20,799 nucleotides of DNA, from contig JBHEMD010000098.1 in the NCBI GenBank assembly GCA_046262735.1, positions 1-20,799 of the forward strand, read 5' to 3'. Each line of letters starts with the position of its first letter. The first letter of the stretch is position 1. The notes under the pieces were generated by a model. The model was given only the letters and a program-made list of their open reading frames with translations, was not told where the DNA came from and searched no databases. The DNA comes from AV17 sp046262735 (GTDB lineage: Bacteria > Verrucomicrobiota > Verrucomicrobiia > Chthoniobacterales > UBA10450). Positions 15,168 through 20,799 of the stretch are shown here, piece after piece. The position numbers were made by a program, and so were the translations under genes.

Positions 15168-15237
15168 CATCAAGGAGCGGCGGCTTGCAGCCGCCGTTTA
15201 TTTTAATCGGCGCTCTGGAGAGCGCCGCTCCTTGATG
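15168..15237. repeat. Composite palindromic element (GGAGCGGCG family)
   Basis: A 70-base element with perfectly complementary 15-base ends, CATCAAGGAGCGGCG (15168-15182) and CGCCGCTCCTTGATG (15223-15237). Inside are two hairpins: CGGCGGCT-TGC-AGCCGCCG (15178-15196) and CGGCGCTCT-GG-AGAGCGCCG (15208-15227), separated by an AT-rich stretch. It can fold either as one long stem with a bulge or as two hairpins, which is the layout of REP/MITE-like elements. It lies in the 121-base gap after fabD. Confidence 0.8.
15178..15205 (+). terminator. Possible intrinsic terminator after fabD
   Basis: An 8-bp perfect GC-rich stem with a three-base loop (15178-15196) is followed by TTTATTTTAA. The stop of fabD is 20 bases upstream. 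The stem belongs to the composite repeat, so termination may be a side effect of the repeat. Confidence 0.5.
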
Positions 15238-15279
15238 CGCAAGATCGACAAGCGCCTTTCGCTGCCATAGCTTCGGCGC

Positions 15280-15732
15280 ATGACTTTATCCGACCGGCTC
15301 GATTCGGATTTGAAGGACGCGATGCGGGCGAAAGACGCGACGCGGCTAAGCGTGTTGCGGATGTCGAAAGCGGCGCTGAAAAACGCGGCGATCGAGAAAT
15401 CCGGCGCGGACGCGCAACTGAGCGATGCTGAAGCCGCGCAAGTGATTCGCAAGCAGGTTAAACAGCGTCAGGATTCAATCGAGAGCTTCGAAAAAGGCGG
15501 GCGGACCGAACTGGCGGCAAAGGAGAAAGCGGAATTGTCGATCTTGCAATCGTATCTGCCGCGAGCGATGAGCCCGGACGAACTGGCAAAAGTTGTTCGC
15601 GAAACGATTGCCGAAGTTGGCGCCACTTCGAAAGCGCAGATGGGCGCGGTGATGAAAGCGCTGCAGGCAAAAGTGGCCGGGCGCGCCGATGGCAAAACGC
15701 TGAGCACCGAAGTGCAGCGGCAGTTGAAATGA
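15280..15732 (+). CDS. GatB/YqeY domain-containing protein
   Basis: 150 residues, standard length for the stand-alone YqeY family. It begins MTLSDRLDSDLKDAMRAKD; KDATRLSVLRMSKAALKNA, then QVKQRQDSIESFEKGGR and ILQSYLPRAMSPDELAKVV are the usual conserved segments; the C-terminal ADGKTLSTEVQRQLK closes the domain. The C-terminal part of this fold is related to the tail of GatB, the tRNA-dependent amidotransferase subunit, so tRNA contact is suspected; the role of the stand-alone protein is not firmly established. It lies between fabD and ispD on the same strand, with a repeat element on each side. Confidence 0.92.
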   Translation: MTLSDRLDSDLKDAMRAKDATRLSVLRMSKAALKNAAIEKSGADAQLSDAEAAQVIRKQVKQRQDSIESFEKGGRTELAAKEKAELSILQSYLPRAMSPDELAKVVRETIAEVGATSKAQMGAVMKALQAKVAGRADGKTLSTEVQRQLK

Positions 15733-15735
15733 AGC

Positions 15736-15757
15736 AAACGTCGAACGTTCGACGTTT
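15736..15757. repeat. Perfect 22-bp palindrome between yqeY-like gene and ispD
   Basis: AAACGTCGAAC (15736-15746) is followed directly by its exact reverse complement (15747-15757). It starts three bases after the TGA of the upstream gene and ends nine bases before the ispD ATG. A hairpin here could hide the ispD ribosome site. It may be an operator or another junction repeat word. Confidence 0.7.
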
Positions 15758-15766
15758 TCCGCCTCG

Positions 15767-16447
15767 ATGTTAAGCGCCATTATTGTCGCCGCGGGCGCCA
15801 GCGAGCGCATGGGGTTCGACAAATTATTCGCTCCGCTCGGAGGCAAGCCGGTCATCGCGCACACGATCGACGCATTCGAGCGAACGGGCTGTGTAGATGA
15901 AATCATTTTGGTCGGGCGCAGCGATAGTCTCCCCGAGCTGCGCAAGCTGCTCGGGCCGAAAACAAAAGTGCGTCACGTCGTGCCCGGCGGAACCGAGCGC
16001 CAGGATTCCGTCCGCACCGGTTTGAACCACATCGACGCGAAGACCGCCTTTGTCGCCGTGCATGATGCCGCCCGGCCGCTGATCACGCCGGAAAAAATCA
16101 CGCGCCTGTTCGAAATTTGCCGGGAACATGGCGCGGCCGCGCTGGCCGAACCGGTGACCGACACCCTGAAACGCGCCGATGTCGATCTTACCGTGAGCGA
16201 ATCGGTCGATCGCGATCAACTTTACGTGATGCAAACGCCGCAAATCTTCGCGCGCGACTTGCTCATCGAAGCTTACGAGGCCCTCGCTGCCAAAAACATC
16301 TCTGTCACCGACGAAGTCTCAGCGGTCGAGCAACTCGGCCGCAAGGTCGTCCTCCTCCCGAATCAGGACTTCAATTTCAAAATCACTTACCCGCGCGATT
16401 TCCAACTGGCTGAGTTTGTGTTCAGCCAGCGCGTGCGGCTTTCCTAG
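15767..16447 (+). CDS. ispD: 2-C-methyl-D-erythritol 4-phosphate cytidylyltransferase
   Basis: Couples CTP with methylerythritol phosphate in the non-mevalonate isoprenoid pathway, cytoplasmic, 226 residues. The nucleotide-binding N-terminus AAGASERMGFDKLF (R14, K19) is present, then PGGTERQDSVRTGL, VAVHDAARPLIT, the QTPQIF segment, and TDEVSAVE with the C-terminal NFKITYPRDFQLAE. All normal family blocks are present. ATG 15767 gives the right N-terminus. It converges on a glycosyltransferase gene with only ten bases between the two stops. Confidence 0.96.
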   Translation: MLSAIIVAAGASERMGFDKLFAPLGGKPVIAHTIDAFERTGCVDEIILVGRSDSLPELRKLLGPKTKVRHVVPGGTERQDSVRTGLNHIDAKTAFVAVHDAARPLITPEKITRLFEICREHGAAALAEPVTDTLKRADVDLTVSESVDRDQLYVMQTPQIFARDLLIEAYEALAAKNISVTDEVSAVEQLGRKVVLLPNQDFNFKITYPRDFQLAEFVFSQRVRLS

Positions 16448-16457
16448 CGGCGCCTCG

Positions 16458-17441
16458 TCACGCGAGCATCGGATCGATCGGCACCTGCGGTCGGACAAGA
16501 TCGACAACGGCGGGGATGTGTTTGGATTTGAAGGTGCGGCCGCGTCGGGGCGGGGGAGTGGTGTCGAATTCGCTGACGCGCATGATTTTCCCGTTCTTCC
16601 AAACCCAGGAATCGGGATTATAGGGCCCGACGCGGCGGGGATCGGTCCGGGTGTGGATCGAGAGTAACGGCGCGTTGACGGCGGCGGCGATGTGCATCGG
16701 ACCGCTATCGACGCTGATGATGAAGCGCGCGACGCGGATAAGCCGAACGAGCTGGAGCAGCGAAGTCTGGTTGGTCAGCTCGACGCAATTGGGGGGCGTC
16801 TCGAGTTTCTGCCGCGATTGACCGACGACGACCACACGCGTGGGCGCAAACGCGTCACATAGCTCCTCGATCACGCGGTCGGAAAGCGACTTGCCATTGC
16901 CGCGCGCGAACGGATGCAGCAGAATGAACGGCGGATATTCATCGAAACGCGGCAGCTTGTCGCCGCTCGGAAAGGGGCAGCGCAACTGATCGCCGATCTT
17001 GCCGCCGGCGCATTCGGCCAGCTTCAGGTAACGCTCGACCGCGTGCTCGCGCCGATTGACTTTCGCGACGTGATGATAAAACCAGCCCGCGCCTTCGCGG
17101 GCATCGCTCATCCCATAAATTTCTTTTGCTCCGCTCATTTTGGCGATGAGCGCGCTGCGCAATAGCCCCTGGAAATCGAGCGCCACATCGGGCTGAAGTT
17201 TTTTCGTGATCTTTAGCCACGGACGCAGGCTCGTGGCTGCCCCCAGCCCGCGAAATTCGCCGCGCGGAAAAATGTGAATGTGATCGACATCGGGATTTCC
17301 GCGGAGCAAGGGCGCAAACTCGGGATTGATGACCCAGGTAATTTCCGCCTCCGGGTGCGCGTCGGCGACAAGCGCCACCGCGGGGAGAGTGTCGACGATG
17401 TCGCCGAGCGAGCTCGGTTTGATGATGAGGATTGATTTCAA
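16458..17441 (-). CDS. Family 9 glycosyltransferase (heptosyltransferase-like)
   Basis: 327 residues with the two Rossmann-like halves of GT-B enzymes of family 9. The N-terminal IIKPSSLGDIVDTLPA (6-21), the DFQGLLRSALIA segment (89-100) and FILLHPFARGNGKSL (172-186) match. The donor-site region SVDSGPMHIAAAVNAPL (243-259), followed by HTRTDPRRVGPYNP, is the strongest family signature. Such enzymes usually add heptose or a similar sugar to lipopolysaccharide core, in the cytoplasm facing the membrane. The exact sugar is not predictable, though the SSLGDIVDTLP form is close to WaaC-type heptosyltransferase I. The ATG at 17439-17441 has a GGTGA stretch just upstream. Next to unrelated genes; no LPS cluster is visible. 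Confidence 0.9.
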   Translation of the reverse strand: MKSILIIKPSSLGDIVDTLPAVALVADAHPEAEITWVINPEFAPLLRGNPDVDHIHIFPRGEFRGLGAATSLRPWLKITKKLQPDVALDFQGLLRSALIAKMSGAKEIYGMSDAREGAGWFYHHVAKVNRREHAVERYLKLAECAGGKIGDQLRCPFPSGDKLPRFDEYPPFILLHPFARGNGKSLSDRVIEELCDAFAPTRVVVVGQSRQKLETPPNCVELTNQTSLLQLVRLIRVARFIISVDSGPMHIAAAVNAPLLSIHTRTDPRRVGPYNPDSWVWKNGKIMRVSEFDTTPPPRRGRTFKSKHIPAVVDLVRPQVPIDPMLA

Positions 17442-17445
17442 TGGG

Positions 17446-17480
17446 TCACCACGAATGGACAGGAATTCACACGAACATCA
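17446..17480. repeat. ACCACGAATGGACA-type short-word repeat
   Basis: The 70-base gap between the glycosyltransferase and the phosphoesterase contains CACCACGAATGGACAGG followed by AATTCACACGAA, a tandem-like string of CACGAA words. A possible inverted counterpart (TTAGTGTGG, 17492-17500) is degenerate. It is probably a decayed member of the junction-repeat type. Confidence 0.4.
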
Positions 17481-17511
17481 GAGCAGCAATTTTAGTGTGG
17501 CCTTGCCGACC

Positions 17512-18237
17512 TCACCGGCCGAGGGCGAGCCGTTCGGCGAGCAGCGGTGGCAGACCGGCATCGAGGATTTTCTTTTGCGCGGCATCGAGCGGATAACGGA
17601 CGCGCCGCAGTTCCACGACGTCGTTTTCGATGTCGAAAATGCAGTAGGCGGCGCGCCAGTCAGAGTCGCGCGGCTGCCCGACGCTGCCGGTGTTAATGAA
17701 ATATTTTTTGCCTCTTTCGATGTGGAGCTGGTCGATCTTCACGCGATGCACGCCTTCGTCGCGGATGAACGCCATCGGCACATGCGTGTGCCCGAAAAAA
17801 CAAACCGGTGTATGCTGGTAAGTGAAACTGGCGGCCGCGTCCAGATTGTTGAAGACGTAGGCCCACTGCGCCGGGGTGTCGAGGGTGGCGTGGACGATGG
17901 TGAAATCGCGCACCGGCCGCAGCAAACGCAAGTCGCGCAGCCACGCCTTGTCCTCCTCGGTGAGATGATCGCGCGTCCAGCGGATGGCCGATTCGGCCAG
18001 CTCATTGAAATCGCGTGAGGATTCGAGGAGCGACGCCGCCTCATCATGATTGCCTTTTACGACCGGGCAATCCATCGCCCGCACGCGTTCGACGCATTCG
18101 TGCGGATTAGCGTTGTAACCAACGATGTCGCCGAGGCAGACGTAGTGCGTGCACTTTTGCTCGGTCGCATCGCGTAGCACCGCCTCGAACGCTTCCAAAT
18201 TGGAATGAATGTCACTGAAGATGGCGTAGCGCAGCAT
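17512..18237 (-). CDS. Metallophosphoesterase (YfcE/calcineurin-like fold)
   Basis: 241 residues. All the metal-site motifs are present: D9 and H11 (SDIHSN), GD with D37 (CLGDIVGYNANPHEC), G-N-H-D at 62-65, H116 (IVHATLD), and GHTH at 149-152 with H150 and H152. NTGSVGQPRD is also typical. Proteins of this type are dinuclear-metal phosphodiesterases or phosphatases; the substrate cannot be predicted. ATG 18235-18237 gives MLRYAIFSDIHSN, the normal N-terminus. No membrane segment. On the same strand as the transporter genes upstream, but separated by a repeat with dyad symmetry. Confidence 0.92.
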   Translation of the reverse strand: MLRYAIFSDIHSNLEAFEAVLRDATEQKCTHYVCLGDIVGYNANPHECVERVRAMDCPVVKGNHDEAASLLESSRDFNELAESAIRWTRDHLTEEDKAWLRDLRLLRPVRDFTIVHATLDTPAQWAYVFNNLDAAASFTYQHTPVCFFGHTHVPMAFIRDEGVHRVKIDQLHIERGKKYFINTGSVGQPRDSDWRAAYCIFDIENDVVELRRVRYPLDAAQKKILDAGLPPLLAERLALGR

Positions 18238-18249
18238 TCGGGAGAGTTC

Positions 18250-18334
18250 CGTTGAACCTTAAAGCGTTGAAACGACAAGCGGTCTCCAATTTAACTCCTG
18301 AACGCATCACCGCTTCAACGTTTTAACGTTTCAA
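18250..18334. repeat. GTTGAAACG-word inverted repeat
   Basis: The left arm (18250-18282) contains CGTTGAACCTTAAAGCG, then TTGAAACG and CAAGCGG. The right arm (18310-18334) is CCGCTTCAACG then TTTTAACGTTTCAA, an imperfect reverse complement of the left with one indel. The TAA stop of the upstream helical-repeat gene (18323-18325) and its last codons lie in the right arm. It may act as a processing or termination hairpin between the transporter genes and the phosphoesterase. Confidence 0.65.
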
Positions 18335-19102
18335 TTCTGCGACGGAATCGGGATCGGGAATTCGCTGCTCCGGTGGAATTGCGAGTTTCTCTTCAAGGAA
18401 TTTGAGCCGTGTGATCAACGTCGGCAGCCGTTCGTTTGGCCCCATGTCGTAAAGCTGGTGCAGGCGCTGGTAGGCTTCGTGTTCCCGACCTTCGCAGTAG
18501 GAAAGCTCATAAGCCGAGAAGCGCCGGTTGTAGCTCATGGCGCCCGGCCGCGCCGCCGCCTTGGCATAATACTCCGAGGCGTGCAGGTGATCGTTGTATT
18601 TGTCTTTGTAAAGCCGGGCGAGACTTTCGTAGAGCTGGGGGTTGTCCGGATTGTTTGTGATCCCATGCTCGAAAAAATCCTTCCCGAGCGCGAAATATTC
18701 GCGTTGCGCTTTGACGCGCAGCGCCTGACGCGGCTGGGCCGGGTCGCGCATCGCCGCCACGCTTGCGTTCCAGGCCATGTGCCAGCCGGCCATGTCCCAA
18801 AACAAAATCGAGCGCGGCTGGAGCGTTGTGACCTGACGAAAGAGCAGAAAGACCCGGCCCCATTCGGTGTTTTCCCACGCGACGTGCGCCTGGATAAAGA
18901 GAACATCAGCAACGGCGGCGCGAAAACCGCTCAGCGCGGCGATGAAGCCGAGCTGGCCGAGTTTTTCGCGCAGATCAAGGTTGAACTCGACGCCGCGTAA
19001 ATGCTCCTGCTGATGTTGCTTGTCGATTCCGTTCTCGACCGGCAGCCTGATCGCGCCAAACACGAGCACCCCGATCAGCGCCATCACCAATCGCAGCATC
19101 AT
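18323..19102 (-). CDS. Membrane-anchored TPR-like protein of an ABC transporter operon
   Basis: 259 residues. One N-terminal hydrophobic helix (MLRLVMALIGVLVFGAI) probably anchors it, with the rest outside the cytoplasm or in the periplasm. The body is helical and has TPR-like pairs, for example PDNPQLYESLARLYKDKY and HLHASEYYAKAAARPG; the LSGFRAAVADVLFIQAHVAW segment precedes them. The ATG (19100-19102) overlaps the TGA of the permease gene as ATGA, so the two are translationally coupled. Its function is not known; the coupling suggests it serves the transporter, perhaps as an assembly or substrate-docking partner. Assignment to a named family is not possible from sequence alone. Confidence 0.75.
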   Translation of the reverse strand: MMLRLVMALIGVLVFGAIRLPVENGIDKQHQQEHLRGVEFNLDLREKLGQLGFIAALSGFRAAVADVLFIQAHVAWENTEWGRVFLLFRQVTTLQPRSILFWDMAGWHMAWNASVAAMRDPAQPRQALRVKAQREYFALGKDFFEHGITNNPDNPQLYESLARLYKDKYNDHLHASEYYAKAAARPGAMSYNRRFSAYELSYCEGREHEAYQRLHQLYDMGPNERLPTLITRLKFLEEKLAIPPEQRIPDPDSVAELKR

Positions 19103-19983
19103 AGTTCTTTCCCGTAAAAGACGAACGCCGCGAGCAACGTGTAGATCGTCGTGTAGAAAATTCCGAGCACGGCTGTTTTCCCGAAGATCGCCAGCGGAAT
19201 GGCCGCGCCCGCGACAATGTCGTCCACGAGGTTAAACGTTTGCAGGTCGGGGAAAATGAGCGCGATCACCGCCATGAAAATGCGTGTCGTCCAGCTCGCG
19301 GCCTGATCGTGCAGCCAGTATTGGCGCGCGGTCGCCTGCAAATGACCGATAAAATAGATGAAAACCATCACTACGATGGTGAAGATGTTCGTGGTCGCGA
19401 AGGTGGAAACGAAGAGGGTGAGGGCGGCAAGGAGGCAGGCCTTGAGGTAAATAACGACGATGCCGGGCAAGAGGTTCATGTTGAATGCCGACGCGCGGAT
19501 GGCGCGCAGCGCGTCTTGAACGTGATCGGGCGGCGCAGCCTGCATCTGCCGCAGTGTTTCGTTCACGAGCGTTTCTTCGCGGAAGTAGAGCACGGCGAGA
19601 AACATCGCGCTCATCACCAGCGTGCTGATAGCCAGGAGCAGGAGCACACCGGCGACTTTGCCCACGACGTACTCGAAACGCGGCACCGGCTTGGCCAGGA
19701 TCGTGTAGATCGTGCGGTCCTCGATGTCCTGCGGGATCAAGCGCGCCGTCGCTACAATCGCGAGCAGCGAAGTGAAGATCGACATCGCGCCGAGCGAGAC
19801 GTCCTTCAGGATTTGGAATTCCTGCTGAAACGTCAGCTGGGCCATGAAAATGGAGCTGCCGATCAAGAGCAGCGCGAAGATGAGCAGGAAATAAAACACC
19901 TTCAGCCGCGTCAGCTCCGTCAGCGTATTGGTGGTAATGGCGGCGAGCCGGCCAAAAGAAAATGCGCGGTGCGAGCTTGTCAT
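19099..19983 (-). CDS. ABC-2 type transporter permease
   Basis: 294 residues with about six hydrophobic helices (for example VFYFLLIFALLLIGSSIFMA and VAGVLLLLAISTLVMSAMFL). The block RLIPQDIEDRTIYTILAKPV after the second helix is characteristic of ABC-2 permeases. ATG 19981-19983 gives MTSSHRAFSFGRLAAI; the open frame up to 20079 only translates heptamer repeat words (HSSFVIRHSS). A large extracytoplasmic loop (REETLVNETLRQMQAAPP and on) is present. The ATPase gene is just upstream across heptamer array D; the TPR-like gene is coupled downstream. Substrate unknown. Confidence 0.88.
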   Translation of the reverse strand: MTSSHRAFSFGRLAAITTNTLTELTRLKVFYFLLIFALLLIGSSIFMAQLTFQQEFQILKDVSLGAMSIFTSLLAIVATARLIPQDIEDRTIYTILAKPVPRFEYVVGKVAGVLLLLAISTLVMSAMFLAVLYFREETLVNETLRQMQAAPPDHVQDALRAIRASAFNMNLLPGIVVIYLKACLLAALTLFVSTFATTNIFTIVVMVFIYFIGHLQATARQYWLHDQAASWTTRIFMAVIALIFPDLQTFNLVDDIVAGAAIPLAIFGKTAVLGIFYTTIYTLLAAFVFYGKEL

Positions 19984-19989
19984 CACAAA

Positions 19990-20128
19990 CAATGACGAGT
20001 GACGAATGACGAATGACGAATGAAACCCGAATGACGAATGACCGAAACGCCCCCGAACCTCGGCGGACCGGTGCGGCATTCGTGCTTCGTCATTCCTTCG
20101 TCCTTCGTCATTCGAGGTTCGTCATTCC
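19990..20128. repeat. Heptamer inverted array D (ABC permease/ATPase junction)
   Basis: The left arm (19990-20043) is GAATGAC-type units with an AAACCCGAATGACGAA interruption also seen in array A. The right arm (about 20078-20128) holds GTCATTC units with GTGCTTC, CTTCGTCC and GAGGTTC interruptions. CGAACCTCG near 20054-20062 pairs with CGAGGTTCG near 20113-20121. The TGA stop of the ATPase gene (20122-20124) lies inside a repeat unit, so the array supplies the stop codon. It shares spacer words with arrays A-C. Confidence 0.9.
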
Positions 20129-20799
20129 TCCTTCGTCGATTCGAGAAAAAGGCGCTCCAGCGTTGTCGTCGATGTTTGCCGGCCGATCAGTTTAGCGTTT
20201 GATCGGGCGGCGAGCCCTTCGATTTCCTTCAGTAAGGATTCGGAAGCGTTTTCCAGAATCAACTCGGTTTGATTTTGGATAGCGAGCAATTCCCCGACGT
20301 GGCCTTCGCGGACGAGCACGCCGTTGGCGAGAATGCCGACGCGGTCGCAAATTTCCTGGACTTGCGCGAGCAGGTGGGAGGAGAGCAGCACGGTGATGCC
20401 GCGCCGCTTAAGATCGACAATGAGATTGCGAATGTCGCGCGACCCTGCGGGATCGACTCCGGCCGTCGGTTCATCGAGCACGACCAGCTCGGGCTCGTGA
20501 ATCAAAGCCTGCGCCAGGCCGATCCGTTGCAACATTCCCTTTGAATAAGTCCCGAGCCGGCGGTTGCGCGCGTTGGTCAGCCCGATCAGCTCCAGCAATT
20601 CATCAATCCGTTTGCCCAACCGCGCGCCGCTCAACCCGCAGAGTTTCCCAAAAAAGCGCAACGTTTCCTCACCGGTGAGATATTTGTAGAAATACGGGTT
20701 CTCGGGCAGAAAGCCGACCGCTTCTCGACTATCGACGAGGCCGCTGTCGCGTCCGAAGATTTCGGTGCAGCCGCTCGTCGGTGAAACGAGACCGAGGAT
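20122..20799 (-). CDS. ABC transporter ATP-binding protein (start outside window)
   Basis: The frame stays open to the window edge, so the N-terminus with the Walker A motif is missing; 225 codons are visible. Present are the LVSPTSG stretch of the Walker A neighbourhood, FLPENPYFYKYLTGEETL (Q-loop region, with Glu at the Q position as in many ABC-2 systems), the signature YSKGMLQRIGLAQAL, Walker B VVLDEPTAGVDP, and the H-loop LLSSHLLAQVQEICDR. It powers the permease encoded downstream. The C-terminal extension ends STKEE, with its TGA inside array D. Confidence 0.92.
   Translation of the reverse strand: MLGLVSPTSGCTEIFGRDSGLVDSREAVGFLPENPYFYKYLTGEETLRFFGKLCGLSGARLGKRIDELLELIGLTNARNRRLGTYSKGMLQRIGLAQALIHEPELVVLDEPTAGVDPAGSRDIRNLIVDLKRRGITVLLSSHLLAQVQEICDRVGILANGVLVREGHVGELLAIQNQTELILENASESLLKEIEGLAARSNAKLIGRQTSTTTLERLFLESTKEE

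Noticed and set aside
19984..20079. Peptides of the HSSFVIRHSS type at the N-terminus of the permease and other frames
   Set aside because: They are translations of the heptamer repeat in one frame; the permease begins at 19983.
20122..20661. ABC ATPase starting at 20661 (TTG)
   Set aside because: The frame continues upstream through FLPENPYFYKYLTG and LVSPTSG, which are real ATPase motifs, so the true start is beyond the window.

Overview
The window is GC-rich, gene-dense bacterial DNA, and every gene-free gap is shorter than 300 bases. Most of it (648-14059, minus strand) is a respiratory complex I operon, read in the order nuoD, a small lipoprotein gene, a fused nuoE-nuoF, a four-helix-bundle gene, nuoG, H, I, J, K, L, M, N. 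The gene content and the repetitive spacers suggest a soil-type bacterium of the Verrucomicrobiota (PVC group). That assignment is an inference from general resemblance and has not been tested here.

Layout. At 2-571 (+) lies the 3' part of an HNH endonuclease gene, convergent with nuoN. The nuo operon fills 648-14059 (-). It carries 11 of the 14 canonical subunits: D, E+F fused, G, H, I, J, K, L, M and N. nuoA, nuoB and nuoC are missing; the position upstream of nuoD is taken by a divergent fabD. From 14220 to 16447 (+) runs fabD (malonyl-CoA:ACP transacylase), a GatB/YqeY-domain gene and ispD (isoprenoid precursor synthesis). From 16458 to 20799 (-) run a family 9 glycosyltransferase, a metallophosphoesterase, a membrane-anchored helical-repeat protein, an ABC-2 type permease and the start-truncated gene of its ATPase. 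The last three form one transporter unit.

The genes of complex I work together. NuoEFG (with FMN, Fe-S clusters and the N7 ligand set) take electrons from NADH. NuoD and NuoI, together with the missing NuoB and NuoC, pass them to quinone. NuoH, J, K, L, M and N form the proton-pumping membrane arm. A 9-bp dyad lies just upstream of nuoD, in the nuoD-fabD divergent region.

The most unusual aspect is the gene junctions. Many gaps, including several inside the nuo operon, hold short-word repeats arranged as large inverted repeats that start at or within a few bases of a stop codon. One family is a heptamer (GAATGAC / GTCATTC) found in four places: nuoK/nuoL, nuoH/nuoI, nuoD/lipoprotein and ABC permease/ATPase. 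Other junctions use different words: ACACAGATGA, AACGCGGAT, GTTGAAACG, a GGAGCGGCG composite hairpin, and an AACGTCGAAC palindrome. Two cases reach into coding sequence. A 27-bp inverted repeat brackets the four-helix-bundle gene inserted between nuoF and nuoG, and a GCAATC-type repeat forms the in-frame linker that joins NuoE to NuoF.
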